Source: an uncultured Candidatus Saccharibacteria bacterium
GTDB lineage: Bacteria; Patescibacteriota; Saccharimonadia; Saccharimonadales; Saccharimonadaceae
DNA length: 51,740 bases
Direction: 5' to 3'
NCBI GenBank assembly: GCA_937889535.1
Contig: CALBZW010000020.1
Location: 1-51,740, forward strand
Shown here: one piece after another, positions 14,416 through 23,796 of the stretch
Layout of the letters: each line of letters begins with the position of its first letter
Position numbering within the stretch: position 1 is the first letter of the stretch
Translations under genes and position numbers: made by a program
Notes under the pieces: generated by a model
The model's input: the letters and a program-made list of their open reading frames with translations, nothing else
The model's database searches: none
What the model was told of the DNA's origin: nothing

Positions 14416-15198
14416 TTAGTTCCAAAGATCAGTATAGGCCTTGGCGACTTTTTCAGAACTACCCTCGCAGACAATTTTGCCGTTTTCAATCATGATGGCG
14501 CGGTCGCAGAATTTCTTGACATTATCCATGGAGTGCGTCACCAAGATTACGGTCTGTTTACCATGCAACGATTCGAAATAATCATTACATTTTTTCTGGA
14601 ACTCAGCATCGCCAACTGCAAGCACTTCGTCAAGAATAAGAATATCACCCTTAGCACGAATCGCAATCGAGAAAGCGAGACGCACCTGCATACCAGAGGA
14701 ATAGTTTTTGAGTTTCTGGTCCATGAAATCGCCAAGTTCAGCAAACTTAACAATGTCGTCATACATGGCGTCGATTTCGGAATTACTAAAGCCAAGAATT
14801 GCGCCATTTAGATAAACGTTCTCGCGGCCAGAAAGCTCCATGTTAAAACCAACGCCAAGCTCAATAAACGGGACTAAGCTACCATTAATAATAATCTCGC
14901 CGGCGCTTGGGTAGTAAATCCCGGCAAGTAGCTTCAGTAGCGTCGACTTGCCAGAGCCATTACGCCCTACAATGCCAACAAATTCACCTTTCTTAATTTC
15001 AAGATTAATATCGTCGAGAACCTGCTGGTCTTTATACCCCCTGATGCCGCGCAGCCGATTAAATAAAGCCTGCTTCAGACCCCAAGCGCGCTCAGTCGGA
15101 AGACGAAAGCTCTTCGAAAGCCCGTGGACACTAATCGCCACGTCGTTATTTTGATCATGCGCTTCGACACGCGTACCAATTGTGCGTTTGTTTGACAT
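14416..15198 (-). CDS. Polysaccharide ABC exporter, ATP-binding subunit (Wzt/TagH-like)
   Basis: A 260-residue ATPase: Walker A GRNGSGKS, signature YSSGMQVRLAFS, Walker B ILILDEVLAVGD and switch His in VTHS. The motif LSGRENVYLNGAILG marks the polysaccharide/teichoic-acid export subfamily. It powers flipping of a finished lipid-linked glycan. It lacks the C-terminal carbohydrate-binding domain of larger Wzt proteins. The ATG overlaps the permease stop as TAATG, so the two subunits are translationally coupled. Confidence 0.92.
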   Translation of the reverse strand: MSNKRTIGTRVEAHDQNNDVAISVHGLSKSFRLPTERAWGLKQALFNRLRGIRGYKDQQVLDDINLEIKKGEFVGIVGRNGSGKSTLLKLLAGIYYPSAGEIIINGSLVPFIELGVGFNMELSGRENVYLNGAILGFSNSEIDAMYDDIVKFAELGDFMDQKLKNYSSGMQVRLAFSIAIRAKGDILILDEVLAVGDAEFQKKCNDYFESLHGKQTVILVTHSMDNVKKFCDRAIMIENGKIVCEGSSEKVAKAYTDLWN

Positions 15199-16007
15199 TA
15201 GATTTCCTCCGCAAAGAAACGTGAACGTTTTCGAAATGTCAGGGCGCCAACGATAAAGATGAATAGTACCAGACCAATTGCAAATAGTTCGGCCCAGCCG
15301 CCAACGAAGCTGACCGTAGTGGTCGCCTCTGTCGTAATCAGGCTCCAGCGGACATCTTGTATTACTTGGGCAATTGGGTTGAGTAGAATAATCTTAGCAG
15401 CAAAAGCGCTAGTCTCGATCACCATAGAAACGGGATAAATAATCGGGATAGCATAGAAAAGAGCTTGAATAATGACGTCCCAAATAGAGCCTATATCGCG
15501 GTATTTGACGTTAATTGAACCAAGCAAGAAAGCAATACCGAGAGCTAACAAATATAGCTCAAATATCAAAGGCAAGACCAATAGCCAACTCCAGCTCGGA
15601 GTAACGCCATTAATAAGAGCGAAGATAGCTACGACGACAAGATTAATAAGGAGATTAATCACGGCAGTCAGAGTCGTTGAAACCGTCACGATATATTTCG
15701 GGAAACTAATCTTACGAATCAAGTCGCCACGACCAATCATGGCCTGAATTCCCTGCTGGCTACACTCCGTGAAAAAACTCCAAAGTACAGTACCGGTCAA
15801 GAGATACACTGGGTAGTGTGGAATATCATTACCCATGCGTAACAGTTTAGCAAAAACAATATAAAGAATAGCGAACATCAAAAGCGGGCGCAATAAGGCC
15901 CACAAATAACCCAATACTGACCCTTGATAACGTAGCTTAAAATCGGTCTTCGTCAGTTCTCCCAACAATACCAGATTGCGTTTGTTCCAAACTTGAGGTA
16001 TTTTCAT
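15198..16007 (-). CDS. Polysaccharide ABC exporter, permease (Wzm/TagG-like)
   Basis: A 269-residue ABC-2 type permease with six hydrophobic segments. It starts with the family-typical NLVLLGELTKTDFKLRYQGS and LGYLWALLRPLL. It forms the membrane channel for glycan export with the ATPase encoded immediately downstream. Transcription likely begins at or next to the ATG (leaderless promoter at 16015-16023). The pair forms its own two-gene operon. Confidence 0.92.
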   Translation of the reverse strand: MKIPQVWNKRNLVLLGELTKTDFKLRYQGSVLGYLWALLRPLLMFAILYIVFAKLLRMGNDIPHYPVYLLTGTVLWSFFTECSQQGIQAMIGRGDLIRKISFPKYIVTVSTTLTAVINLLINLVVVAIFALINGVTPSWSWLLVLPLIFELYLLALGIAFLLGSINVKYRDIGSIWDVIIQALFYAIPIIYPVSMVIETSAFAAKIILLNPIAQVIQDVRWSLITTEATTTVSFVGGWAELFAIGLVLFIFIVGALTFRKRSRFFAEEI

Positions 16008-16014
16008 ACGTTAT

Positions 16015-16023
16015 ATTATAGCA
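16015..16023 (-). promoter_or_regulatory. Leaderless promoter of the ABC exporter operon
   Basis: Extended -10 TGCTATAAT on the minus strand, seven bases before ATG 16007. Confidence 0.65.
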
Positions 16024-16043
16024 CGAATGGCCTCTATTTTAAT

Positions 16044-17051
16044 CTAATGATGATAGATTCGATAAAACATCTTCGGAAAATACCGAAGAATCAGGGAGCG
16101 CGGCAAAGCCTTAATGCTAGCAGGACGGATATATTTCAGAAGACCAGCACGCTTGGAGTCTTGGTAAATCTGCAGAAAATCAATACGTTCAAGCTCAGTA
16201 GCGCCAGTGAGAAATGAGACGACAAGATAGTGTAAAATTGTCTCAGTATGAGGTATGGCGGCAATTTCAGGCAAAATCTCATGAAATTGAAGCATAATAT
16301 CATGCATGCGACGCGCGACTTTCGTCTGGTCATGCATAATACTGCCGGTGCGCTGGCGATAATCATAGCAAATATCAGGAATCGACTTGACGCTCGTGGC
16401 CTTAGTGATAATAAGCGGAGTGAGACCAAGATCCTCAGCAAGGCAGCCCTCTGCATAGCGAAAATGATTTCCCCTGAAGAACTTTGTACGATAGGCATAG
16501 AGCCAGGCATTTTCGGTGTAATGATAGCGCGCCAATTTATTGAAGGCTTCCACACCCGGAATAGTTGCAAAGCCTGTCTCTTCGTGGCGAATCGTCTTGC
16601 CATCGTCGAAGACTTCTTGCGCCTGATAGCGCAATAAATCAAGCCCTGGTTCAATTTCCCTATGGATTGCAGTTAGCGCTCCTGGCTCGAGAAAGTCATC
16701 TCCATCAAGAAAGACTAAATATTCTCCGCTTGCCTTTGTGGCACCGGCATTACGCGTAGCAGAGAGGCCTTGATTTTGCTGATGGATGACTATTATATTG
16801 ACTTTTTCTGGAATTTGTGGTATAATGAGGGTATGGGATTGGTTTTTGTCGTGCTGGACGCGACTTTTTTGTTGCCTTTCGTAGTCGTCACAGATTTCGC
16901 CAGAGTCGTCGCTCGAGCCGTCATCAACTAGAATTAACTCATAATCCTGAAAGCTCTGGCTAAGGACACTGTTGACGCACTCATGAAGATACCGCTCAAC
17001 ATTGTAGACGGGGACGATGATGGAAAAGAATGGGCTATTCTCTAGTGGCAC
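16044..17051 (-). CDS. Glycosyltransferase family 2 with an unusual in-frame insert
   Basis: A 335-residue GT2: FSIIVPVYNVERYL, VDDGSSDDSGEICDDYE, NQGLSATRNAG and DGDDF are all intact. Between the CDDYE helix and the VIHQQNQG strand, where most GT2s have only a few residues, there are about 28 extra residues (about 59-86) encoded by a segment that reads as a strong promoter on the opposite strand. The start is GTG at 17051, with AGGAGG six bases before it, overlapping the flippase gene by 17 bases. It is last in the operon 19374-16044. Activity is plausible if the loop insert is tolerated. Confidence 0.87.
   Translation of the reverse strand: MPLENSPFFSIIVPVYNVERYLHECVNSVLSQSFQDYELILVDDGSSDDSGEICDDYERQQKSRVQHDKNQSHTLIIPQIPEKVNIIVIHQQNQGLSATRNAGATKASGEYLVFLDGDDFLEPGALTAIHREIEPGLDLLRYQAQEVFDDGKTIRHEETGFATIPGVEAFNKLARYHYTENAWLYAYRTKFFRGNHFRYAEGCLAEDLGLTPLIITKATSVKSIPDICYDYRQRTGSIMHDQTKVARRMHDIMLQFHEILPEIAAIPHTETILHYLVVSFLTGATELERIDFLQIYQDSKRAGLLKYIRPASIKALPRSLILRYFPKMFYRIYHH
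16798..16826 (+). promoter_or_regulatory. Antisense promoter-like module inside a GT2 gene
   Basis: TTGACT (16798-16803), a 17-bp spacer and TATAAT (16821-16826), with an ATG six bases later (16833). It is closely similar to the promoter at 2729 across the whole stretch, including TTGACTTTTT and the TTGTG-type spacer end. Confidence 0.65.
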
Positions 17052-18327
17052 GTTGCACCTCCTGCTCGTGGTTAGTTTTCAGCTGATATAAGCGATAGAA
17101 GAAGACTCCCGCATACATACAAAAGAGCAACATCATCGAGAACATATAGCTTAGACAAGCACCAAATACACCGCTTGCCGTAACTAAGATTTGCGACGAG
17201 GCAAATGCGGCGAGAGACGCAGCGCAGTAAATCCAGAATTGATCACCGGTGCGGCGCATAGTGACGAGAGCGGCAGAGATAATTGACACTAGAGCATTGA
17301 ATAGCCCGCCAATAATAATCATAATCAAACCCCAAAGATTACCGTCCAACTCAATTGCATAAAGCAATTCAAGAACTGGAATTCCGAGTAGCCAAGCCGC
17401 CAAAATACAGACCATACCGATGCCAAAAATTGCTAGGCAGAGCTTCAAGACTAGGCCCTGAAATTTAGCTGCATCAGATGCAAAGAACTTCTTAAAACTA
17501 GTTAGAAAGGGTTGAATAAGATACTGCCCGATGAGAGCAATTACCGATGCTGGCATAGCAATAATACCATAAATTGTTTGCGCACTGTCACTGGTAATTG
17601 AATCAAGGGCGTAGCGTGCAGTATTGACAATATAAAAGTTAAGGAACGTAAAACCGAATGTAAAGAAGCCGATACGAAGCAAATACCAGACCCTTTCGCC
17701 ACAAAGCCCTTCGAGACGAAACCCAGTCTTGAACACCCTAGGAAAATCATAAAAAATCATAATTAAAAGATTTGCAATAATCACCATGGTACATGATAAG
17801 GTAATATTCCTAGTGAAATAGTCAATAATAAAAAAACCAACTAGGCCACCTACGGATTTCATGAGCATTGAACGGCCAACTTGATAAAGTCTATCTTTTT
17901 TCTGGATAACGGCATAAGCGTATTCTGCCATGGCCTCAATTATGCGAGCGACCGTCAAAAACATAATAATGATAAATTTCTCACCACTATATCTACGCAT
18001 CAGACAAAAGACAAGCCCAGCAATGAACATGACAGCACAAGTCAGAATCTTTAAGTAAAAGTAATCCGAATCACTAGTTTTTTTGTTTTTATCGGTTACT
18101 TGAAAAGTACGACCGCTATATGTGCCGATAACAAGGAGAATAGCAGCAGTGGAAAAGGCAAAGGAAAAAATACCAGCATCATCGATACCGTTTAATCGAG
18201 TAACAATCATCATATAGAACAAGGAGACGAATGCCGATGCGGTAGAGCCAATAGTATTCCAAATGAAGTTTTTGCGTAAATTCACGGAGTCGAGGCTGGA
18301 TTTGGGGTTATTTTTTCCGCTTGACAT
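17035..18327 (-). CDS. Wzx-type polysaccharide flippase
   Basis: A 430-residue integral membrane protein with about twelve hydrophobic segments, beginning NFIWNTIGSTASAFVSLFYMMIVTRLNG as in the PST/Wzx branch of the MOP superfamily. It would flip undecaprenyl-linked repeat units outward. The ATG at 18327 is preferred (AGGA eight bases upstream); an in-frame TTG lies two codons earlier. It overlaps the DUF2304 gene and the GT2 downstream, showing tight coupling. Its presence beside an ABC exporter suggests two export routes. Confidence 0.85.
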   Translation of the reverse strand: MSSGKNNPKSSLDSVNLRKNFIWNTIGSTASAFVSLFYMMIVTRLNGIDDAGIFSFAFSTAAILLVIGTYSGRTFQVTDKNKKTSDSDYFYLKILTCAVMFIAGLVFCLMRRYSGEKFIIIMFLTVARIIEAMAEYAYAVIQKKDRLYQVGRSMLMKSVGGLVGFFIIDYFTRNITLSCTMVIIANLLIMIFYDFPRVFKTGFRLEGLCGERVWYLLRIGFFTFGFTFLNFYIVNTARYALDSITSDSAQTIYGIIAMPASVIALIGQYLIQPFLTSFKKFFASDAAKFQGLVLKLCLAIFGIGMVCILAAWLLGIPVLELLYAIELDGNLWGLIMIIIGGLFNALVSIISAALVTMRRTGDQFWIYCAASLAAFASSQILVTASGVFGACLSYMFSMMLLFCMYAGVFFYRLYQLKTNHEQEVQRATRE

Positions 18328-18661
18328 CCTCAAGTTCCTTTTTTAATAAGGCGACTTCTTGAGAAACGAGGTTAACGCGTCGACGCTGACTGGCGATCAT
18401 AACAGTAAGGGCGATATTGAGAAAGATTAACACCACAAGAATCACACCAATTACAAGATCGGACATAATATTAAACCCGATAAGTCGACCAATCGCGCCG
18501 AAAGCGTCTGGAATTACCCCGACCAACAAAATTAAAATTGCAAAAAAGTACCAAAGCAAGGAATACTTGATAGGAATTTTACCCTTAGCGACCAGAACAC
18601 TGGCCGATGCGATCAGAATGACGGAAAAGATGATTAGGGCAATTGTTAGCGGCAATGACAT
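18308..18661 (-). CDS. DUF2304 small membrane protein
   Basis: A 117-residue protein with three hydrophobic segments and a charged, coiled-coil-like C-terminus, the pattern of DUF2304. These usually sit beside a DPM1-like GT2, as here, where start and stop overlap in TAATG. A role as membrane partner of that transferase, in transfer of polyprenyl-linked sugar, is inferred from context. Confidence 0.8.
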   Translation of the reverse strand: MSLPLTIALIIFSVILIASASVLVAKGKIPIKYSLLWYFFAILILLVGVIPDAFGAIGRLIGFNIMSDLVIGVILVVLIFLNIALTVMIASQRRRVNLVSQEVALLKKELEDVKRKK

Positions 18662-19374
18662 TAGTACCTCCCTCGAACCTTAACGACTAATAATGTCAAG
18701 AAGACGTTAATCATATAATAGACGTTTTTCCAAGTACGAATCGAGGATGACCCGGCTTCGCGAGCATTCATCTTAACCGGAACTTCGACAACTCGGTCAT
18801 GACGCAAGAGGCAAAAGGTGGTGGTAACTGGCTCAGGATATTCGCTAGGATAGTCTTGCGCAAAAGTAGCAATAAGCTGGTGATTGCAGGCGCGAAACCC
18901 CGAAGTAGTGTCGGTAATACGACGATGAGTGAGTAGCTTCATGTAATCTGAAATAATCTTGATCCCAATGCGACGAGCAAAAGTCGACCGAAAATGACCT
19001 GAATTTGTAATAAAACGAGAGCCTATGACAAGGCTAGCTTCGTCATCCTGGATTGGTCGAATCAGATCCGCAACATAGCTAATATCATGCTGACCATCGC
19101 CATCAAACTGCACGGCGATGTCGTAACCATAATCACGGGCATATTTGTAACCAGTTTGCATAGCGCCGCCGATGCCGAGATTATAGATGTGGTCGATATG
19201 AGGCAATTTGGCTTCGTCTAAGATTTGTCCGGTAGAGTCATTAGAAGAATCATTGATGACGATAAAATCGTAGTGAGTATGGTGTTCTTTATTATAATCG
19301 ATGATGCCCTGACAAGTTCGCAAAATACTAGCATCCTCATCATAAGCCGGAATAATTAGTAACACCTTTGACAT
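18661..19374 (-). CDS. Polyprenyl-phosphate glycosyltransferase (DPM1/GtrB-like GT2)
   Basis: A 237-residue GT2: LIIPAYDEDASI, INDSSNDST, NLGIGGAMQTGYKYA and the strongly conserved DGDGQHD. It has the compact form of dolichol/undecaprenyl-phosphate sugar transferases. It would place a sugar on undecaprenyl phosphate in the inner leaflet. The promoter lies at the start codon, giving little or no leader. It heads the operon with DUF2304, Wzx and a GT2. Confidence 0.9.
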   Translation of the reverse strand: MSKVLLIIPAYDEDASILRTCQGIIDYNKEHHTHYDFIVINDSSNDSTGQILDEAKLPHIDHIYNLGIGGAMQTGYKYARDYGYDIAVQFDGDGQHDISYVADLIRPIQDDEASLVIGSRFITNSGHFRSTFARRIGIKIISDYMKLLTHRRITDTTSGFRACNHQLIATFAQDYPSEYPEPVTTTFCLLRHDRVVEVPVKMNAREAGSSSIRTWKNVYYMINVFLTLLVVKVRGRY

Positions 19375-19383
19375 ATATAATAT

Positions 19384-19392
19384 ATTATACCA
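19384..19392 (-). promoter_or_regulatory. Near-leaderless promoter of the GT2-DUF2304-Wzx operon
   Basis: Extended -10 TGGTATAAT on the minus strand, nine bases before ATG 19374. Confidence 0.55.
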
Positions 19393-19434
19393 TGGAGATA
19401 TTATATATTGTACACCAAGAGCGTTTTTGTGTCT

Positions 19435-20229
19435 TTAGGTCTGATTGCTCTTCTCGGACTTAGCGTCGAGTTTGGCAATCTTTTCAGCAATCCATTTTGG
19501 CCAAAAACGTCGTAGGATTTCGTAGTCTTCTCTTGTGCGGGTACGATCTTGGATGTTTTCGGTTGTGGCAGAATCAGCATGAATACGATGCCCCATAAGT
19601 TTCTGATCGACAAACGTAAAGTTACCTGGTTCTTTGCTTAAAATCTCCCAAGCATGCCAATCAACATCGTTTTTCATCTCGTTATCAAAAAGCGGCGTAT
19701 GAACTTTTTGCATATTAAATGTTACAGCGGGGCAACTGATAGGGTCGCCGAACCGGAGAGCCATACGTTTCATGAACTTAGATTTCCCCGATGAAATACG
19801 TAACGGCCAGAGCAGAAAATGCTTAACATTCAGTAGAGTATTGCGTTCAACTCTTTCGCCATTTCGCAACTCATAGTAATTCGGAAAAATAATCAGACTA
19901 TCAGGGTGTTTACAGTAGGCCTCGACCATAGCTTTGCTATAGCCCGGATCGTAGATGTCGTCTTGATGCGCAATTGTAACCAGCTCCGTTTTTCCTGCGT
20001 TGAGAGCGAAATCAAAATCTGCACCGATACCAGTTTTACCATCATTAACTTTAATCTCGAGATTGTATTTTTTGGCAAGCTTCTCAATAAATTGATTAGG
20101 GGTTGAAGTTGCAATGACAACTTCACTGGAATAATCTTGCGCCAAGACTGATTTAATACATTCCTCTAGATAGGGCGATTCCTGATAGGCGAGGACAGAA
20201 AAAGTATGGGTGAAGCGCTGGCTACTCAT
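19435..20229 (-). CDS. Glycosyltransferase family 2
   Basis: A 264-residue GT2: FSVLAYQESPYLEECI near the start, TGIGADFDFAL and AHQDDIYDPGY in place of the usual DXD loop. Shorter than its neighbours, with GHRIHADS near the C-terminus. The ATG at 20229 is chosen because a TGTTATAAT promoter ends seven bases before it; the open frame upstream runs through that promoter. Donor and acceptor are unknown. It sits directly after the long rhamnose operon but has its own promoter. Confidence 0.85.
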   Translation of the reverse strand: MSSQRFTHTFSVLAYQESPYLEECIKSVLAQDYSSEVVIATSTPNQFIEKLAKKYNLEIKVNDGKTGIGADFDFALNAGKTELVTIAHQDDIYDPGYSKAMVEAYCKHPDSLIIFPNYYELRNGERVERNTLLNVKHFLLWPLRISSGKSKFMKRMALRFGDPISCPAVTFNMQKVHTPLFDNEMKNDVDWHAWEILSKEPGNFTFVDQKLMGHRIHADSATTENIQDRTRTREDYEILRRFWPKWIAEKIAKLDAKSEKSNQT

Positions 20230-20236
20230 ATCGTGT

Positions 20237-20245
20237 ATTATAACA
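20237..20245 (-). promoter_or_regulatory. Leaderless promoter of a GT2 gene
   Basis: Extended -10 TGTTATAAT on the minus strand, seven bases before ATG 20229, overlapping the end of the upstream GT2 gene. Confidence 0.65.
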
Positions 20246-21230
20246 TATTTACCGGAATCTTCTTTAGTATCCTCAAGACTATCCAGTCGAGATGTAATTT
20301 TGTCGATATAATAAAGCCATTGACAGTAAGGTTGATCATTGCAGTGGTCCCCCTCTGAAACCGTACGCGTAGCTTTGTATTGTTTTGGCGTAAAAAGTCC
20401 CGATACCAATGCATATTTTTGCGATAAATACGTATCAACTCCCGGGCGGAAAGACTGGCTTTGTAAAGATAGATATCAACAAGTAGGCTCTTCAATACAA
20501 AGAACTGAAACTCAGGGTCACACAATATCGGTGAGCCCTGAAGTTTGCAAACAAGTTTGTTTATTACAGAGTAAAAAGACATTGACTCATCATATACTGC
20601 TTGATGTGTCATCGAATTATTATTCAAATAGTTGCAATATCCACCGTACGGAATCGTAGAGATGGCATTGGTTTTTGAGTAGGCGACTCCATTAAAATAA
20701 GCATCTTCTCCGATACTGATTGGTTCATATCGCAAGTGATTTGATTCGATAAACTCCCTACGCCAAATTTTTCCCGCCGTAGAACAGAAGTTATACTTCG
20801 CAAAAGAGCCTGGACCGGGGACTCTACCTCCACAGGGTTGATAATTCGAGTCGTAACATTCGTACCCGCAAATCGCTAAGTCGCCGTCGCCGATAGCATG
20901 TAGCATCTTTTCGACATAATCTTTTTTTAACCAATCATCAGCATCGAGATGAATAATATAGTCTCCTGTTGCCATGTTAATTAAGGCATTCCGAGTAGCC
21001 CCGAGGCCTTTGTTTTTTTGTGAGACAACTTTTATTTTCTCGGGGTGCTGTTCTTGGTATCTTCGTAATACTCTTTCGGTGTTGTCAGTCGAACCATCAT
21101 TAACGATGACGATTTCAATATTCTGGTACGTTTGCTCCAATGCACTATCGATCGCCTTAGAAACGACATCGGCGCCATTATAGACGGGAATTAAAATGGA
21201 GACTTGCGGGTTCTTGGCTTGTTTTGGCAT
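20238..21230 (-). CDS. Glycosyltransferase family 2
   Basis: A 330-residue GT2: VSILIPVYNGADVV, IVNDGSTDNTERVL, NKGLGATRNALI and DADDW, then GEDAYFNG on the acceptor side. GAGGAT precedes the ATG. It is the last gene of the operon that starts with the RgpF-like gene. It differs from the next upstream GT2 enough to suggest a different linkage. Substrate unknown. Confidence 0.88.
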   Translation of the reverse strand: MPKQAKNPQVSILIPVYNGADVVSKAIDSALEQTYQNIEIVIVNDGSTDNTERVLRRYQEQHPEKIKVVSQKNKGLGATRNALINMATGDYIIHLDADDWLKKDYVEKMLHAIGDGDLAICGYECYDSNYQPCGGRVPGPGSFAKYNFCSTAGKIWRREFIESNHLRYEPISIGEDAYFNGVAYSKTNAISTIPYGGYCNYLNNNSMTHQAVYDESMSFYSVINKLVCKLQGSPILCDPEFQFFVLKSLLVDIYLYKASLSARELIRIYRKNMHWYRDFLRQNNTKLRVRFQRGTTAMINLTVNGFIISTKLHLDWIVLRILKKIPVNML

Positions 21231-21232
21231 AC

Positions 21233-22222
21233 TTATCCTCTACAATAGACTTTAGCAAATAATTTAATGAGATGCAACCTATGCAAAGCCATAAACATGA
21301 AGATCGTAAAACCTAATTTCGGTAGTTCCCCAGCAGGGCCAAACATACGGATATTAGTGTTTTTGGTGAAATATGGTATGTTTTGGGTAAGCCAAACAAA
21401 ATATCTTTGATATTCCTGATAAAATTTATCTGCAGTGGCGCTTTTTCCGGAATAAAGTAGATACCATATAATATAGCGTAGAATAAAGTATTGATTTAGC
21501 TCCACGTCGTCAATATCGGTAAAGTTAATTTTTTGCATCAAATCTAAAATATCAACCTCATCATTAAAACCCTTGTGCGCAGTATTGGAAATAGATTCGG
21601 CATTGTAGCAATAATTATAGCCAGTATCGTCAATAATACTAATTTGAGGGTTTTTGGAATACAACAATACCGAAAAATAGACGTCTTCACTACCAGTAGT
21701 GTCAAGAAAGGTTATTTTATATTTATCAATAAAACTCTTGCGGTAAATTTTGCAGACTGGGCCAACAACAATGTATTTTGCGAATTTTCCGGGCTTTAGC
21801 TGACGAACAAAATCAGCTGTGCCGTCTTTGAGATGCTTATATCCGCCGATTACAAGATCGGCCCTCTGGCTTGTAATTTCTCGGTAATACCTCTCCAGAT
21901 AGCCGGGATTAATGTAATCATCGCTATCGATGAACATAAGATATTCTCCACGCGCCATTTTTATGCCACGGTTGCGAGTCTTAGCGGGGCCTTGGTTCTT
22001 CTGGGTGTATACACGAACCCTAGCATCTTCGTATCGCTGCAAAATTTTATATGTGCCATCTTTCGAGCCATCATCGATTATAATTAATTCAAAGTCCTGA
22101 AAACTTTGCGTTAAGATACTGTCAATACAGCGATGGATGTACTGAGCGCAGTTATAGGCGGGAATTATAATGCTTATGCTTGGGGTTTTCGTGATCCTCC
22201 TCTGCTTATCTTCTTGAGCCAC
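21233..22222 (-). CDS. Glycosyltransferase family 2
   Basis: A 329-residue GT2: ISIIIPAYNCAQYIH, IIDDGSKDGTYKIL, NQGPAKTRNRGI and DSDDY, followed by GSEDVYFSVLL. It starts with GTG at 22222 after a GGAG site; no better ATG is near. Two bases separate it from the following GT2. It would add one residue to the rhamnose-containing glycan; linkage unknown. Confidence 0.87.
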   Translation of the reverse strand: MAQEDKQRRITKTPSISIIIPAYNCAQYIHRCIDSILTQSFQDFELIIIDDGSKDGTYKILQRYEDARVRVYTQKNQGPAKTRNRGIKMARGEYLMFIDSDDYINPGYLERYYREITSQRADLVIGGYKHLKDGTADFVRQLKPGKFAKYIVVGPVCKIYRKSFIDKYKITFLDTTGSEDVYFSVLLYSKNPQISIIDDTGYNYCYNAESISNTAHKGFNDEVDILDLMQKINFTDIDDVELNQYFILRYIIWYLLYSGKSATADKFYQEYQRYFVWLTQNIPYFTKNTNIRMFGPAGELPKLGFTIFMFMALHRLHLIKLFAKVYCRG

Positions 22223-22233
22223 TTAATATTCTC

Positions 22234-23796
22234 CTATAATATACTCATACGCAACACGTAAACTCCAAACACAAGCATAAGACAGAGGCACGGGATTAGA
22301 AGGACAAGATTGTCCTTGTTATGGGCTTCTTTTTTGGATGTAGATTTTTCCGGCATAAGGAGCACCAGGAAAAGCGCAAAAAATGGCATAAGGTAACGCG
22401 ATTGGATTCCGTCAACCTGCGTAGAACCAACGCTAGTGAAACTTAGATACATAGAGGCAAAAACCATACCAACAAGGATAATATATATAATCAACACTGT
22501 TAGCTTTGAGCGCCGCGTCATTCCAATTTCCTCAAGGCCCGTATTAAACGTAACCCAGAGTAGAGTTAAAAGACTTAACCCCCAAACTAGCTGCACTACC
22601 GGAAGACATATTTCGTAGATCGCCGCCGAGCTTGCGACTGAGCCTAAACCTACTAATGCTCCAATACCAATTGTTAAGTTCGGTAACGACCCAGCAACAA
22701 ATTGCGCCACGATTGCAAGACCCTTAACTGGATTGCTTAAAAGAAAGTGGATTTGACCGCCAACGCTAGTATTCCCACCTCTAATATCGCTTGCTAGCCC
22801 ACCACCCAGGATTGGCAGTACAAAAGTTGAAGCGATGACGACCATAGTCAAGAGCGCGCACACCTTAAAAGTTATGCCACGGCGTTTACAATCGAATTTT
22901 GCGTTTGGTATCATTAGAAGCAATAGCATTAATGGACAATAAATCGCCTTAATTAGACTCCCCAGGGTTACCGCTAGAATAAACCCGAATAGATACCTTG
23001 GAGTTACTACCTCCATTTGTTGCATGCGCAGGAATAAACTAATAGCAAGCAACAGGCTGGCGATCACTAGCGGGTCATAGGAAAATTGCGTCGCCAAGAA
23101 AATATTACTAACTAGAAGACCGATAATAAAGAAAATCTTACGCATTTTACCGCTTTCTCGGATTGCAATATATACAAGAGCAACATAGCAAATTAAATTA
23201 AAGATCTTGGCGATAACTATACTGGTAGTAAAGTTTAGTCGGAAGAAATTAGACACTTTTAGCCCAATATAGAACGGCAGATAAGCAATCCGATTGTATA
23301 AATGTGGAGATTCATCAACATGGTATTTGTAATCGATAACTGTTTGATCTGCATTATTCATATCGTCATAAGTGGTAGATAGCTCATCGAAACCCTTACC
23401 ATCTACGCTCGTAAGACCTGCGGACCCTATAGCAGCAAAACCTCCACGAAGCTCTACGGTATCATCCATAAAGAAATATGCATTCTTAAAGTGTATCTGA
23501 TCGTCTGGCGATAGATAGACAACTCTCGGAAATACTAAGATACAAGATATACCAAAAACAAGAGCAATCAGCAAGAATGCTTTGTGAAAATTTCGGGTGA
23601 AGTAGCCTCGGTACTTAATCAGACAGATTATACTACTTGTGACTGCGGCGGTTGCAATAAACCTGCTGCGCCCAAAATAGAAATGCGGCTGCGGGAAGAT
23701 GATGTTAACTACTATTGTAAATACTAAGCTAAGCAATACACCAGACAAACACGCTACACCGATGAATATGACATGACGGTCAATCTTATTTATCAT
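22234..23796 (-). CDS. DUF2142 multi-span membrane protein
   Basis: A 520-residue protein with about twelve hydrophobic segments. LSPDDQIHFKNAYFF in the first outside loop and the YLPFYIGLKVSNFF region fit DUF2142, whose layout recalls GT-C membrane glycosyltransferases using polyprenyl-linked sugars. A role in modifying the glycan outside the membrane is inferred from the operon. The start overlaps the previous gene by 11 bases. Confidence 0.75.
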   Translation of the reverse strand: MINKIDRHVIFIGVACLSGVLLSLVFTIVVNIIFPQPHFYFGRSRFIATAAVTSSIICLIKYRGYFTRNFHKAFLLIALVFGISCILVFPRVVYLSPDDQIHFKNAYFFMDDTVELRGGFAAIGSAGLTSVDGKGFDELSTTYDDMNNADQTVIDYKYHVDESPHLYNRIAYLPFYIGLKVSNFFRLNFTTSIVIAKIFNLICYVALVYIAIRESGKMRKIFFIIGLLVSNIFLATQFSYDPLVIASLLLAISLFLRMQQMEVVTPRYLFGFILAVTLGSLIKAIYCPLMLLLLMIPNAKFDCKRRGITFKVCALLTMVVIASTFVLPILGGGLASDIRGGNTSVGGQIHFLLSNPVKGLAIVAQFVAGSLPNLTIGIGALVGLGSVASSAAIYEICLPVVQLVWGLSLLTLLWVTFNTGLEEIGMTRRSKLTVLIIYIILVGMVFASMYLSFTSVGSTQVDGIQSRYLMPFFALFLVLLMPEKSTSKKEAHNKDNLVLLIPCLCLMLVFGVYVLRMSIL

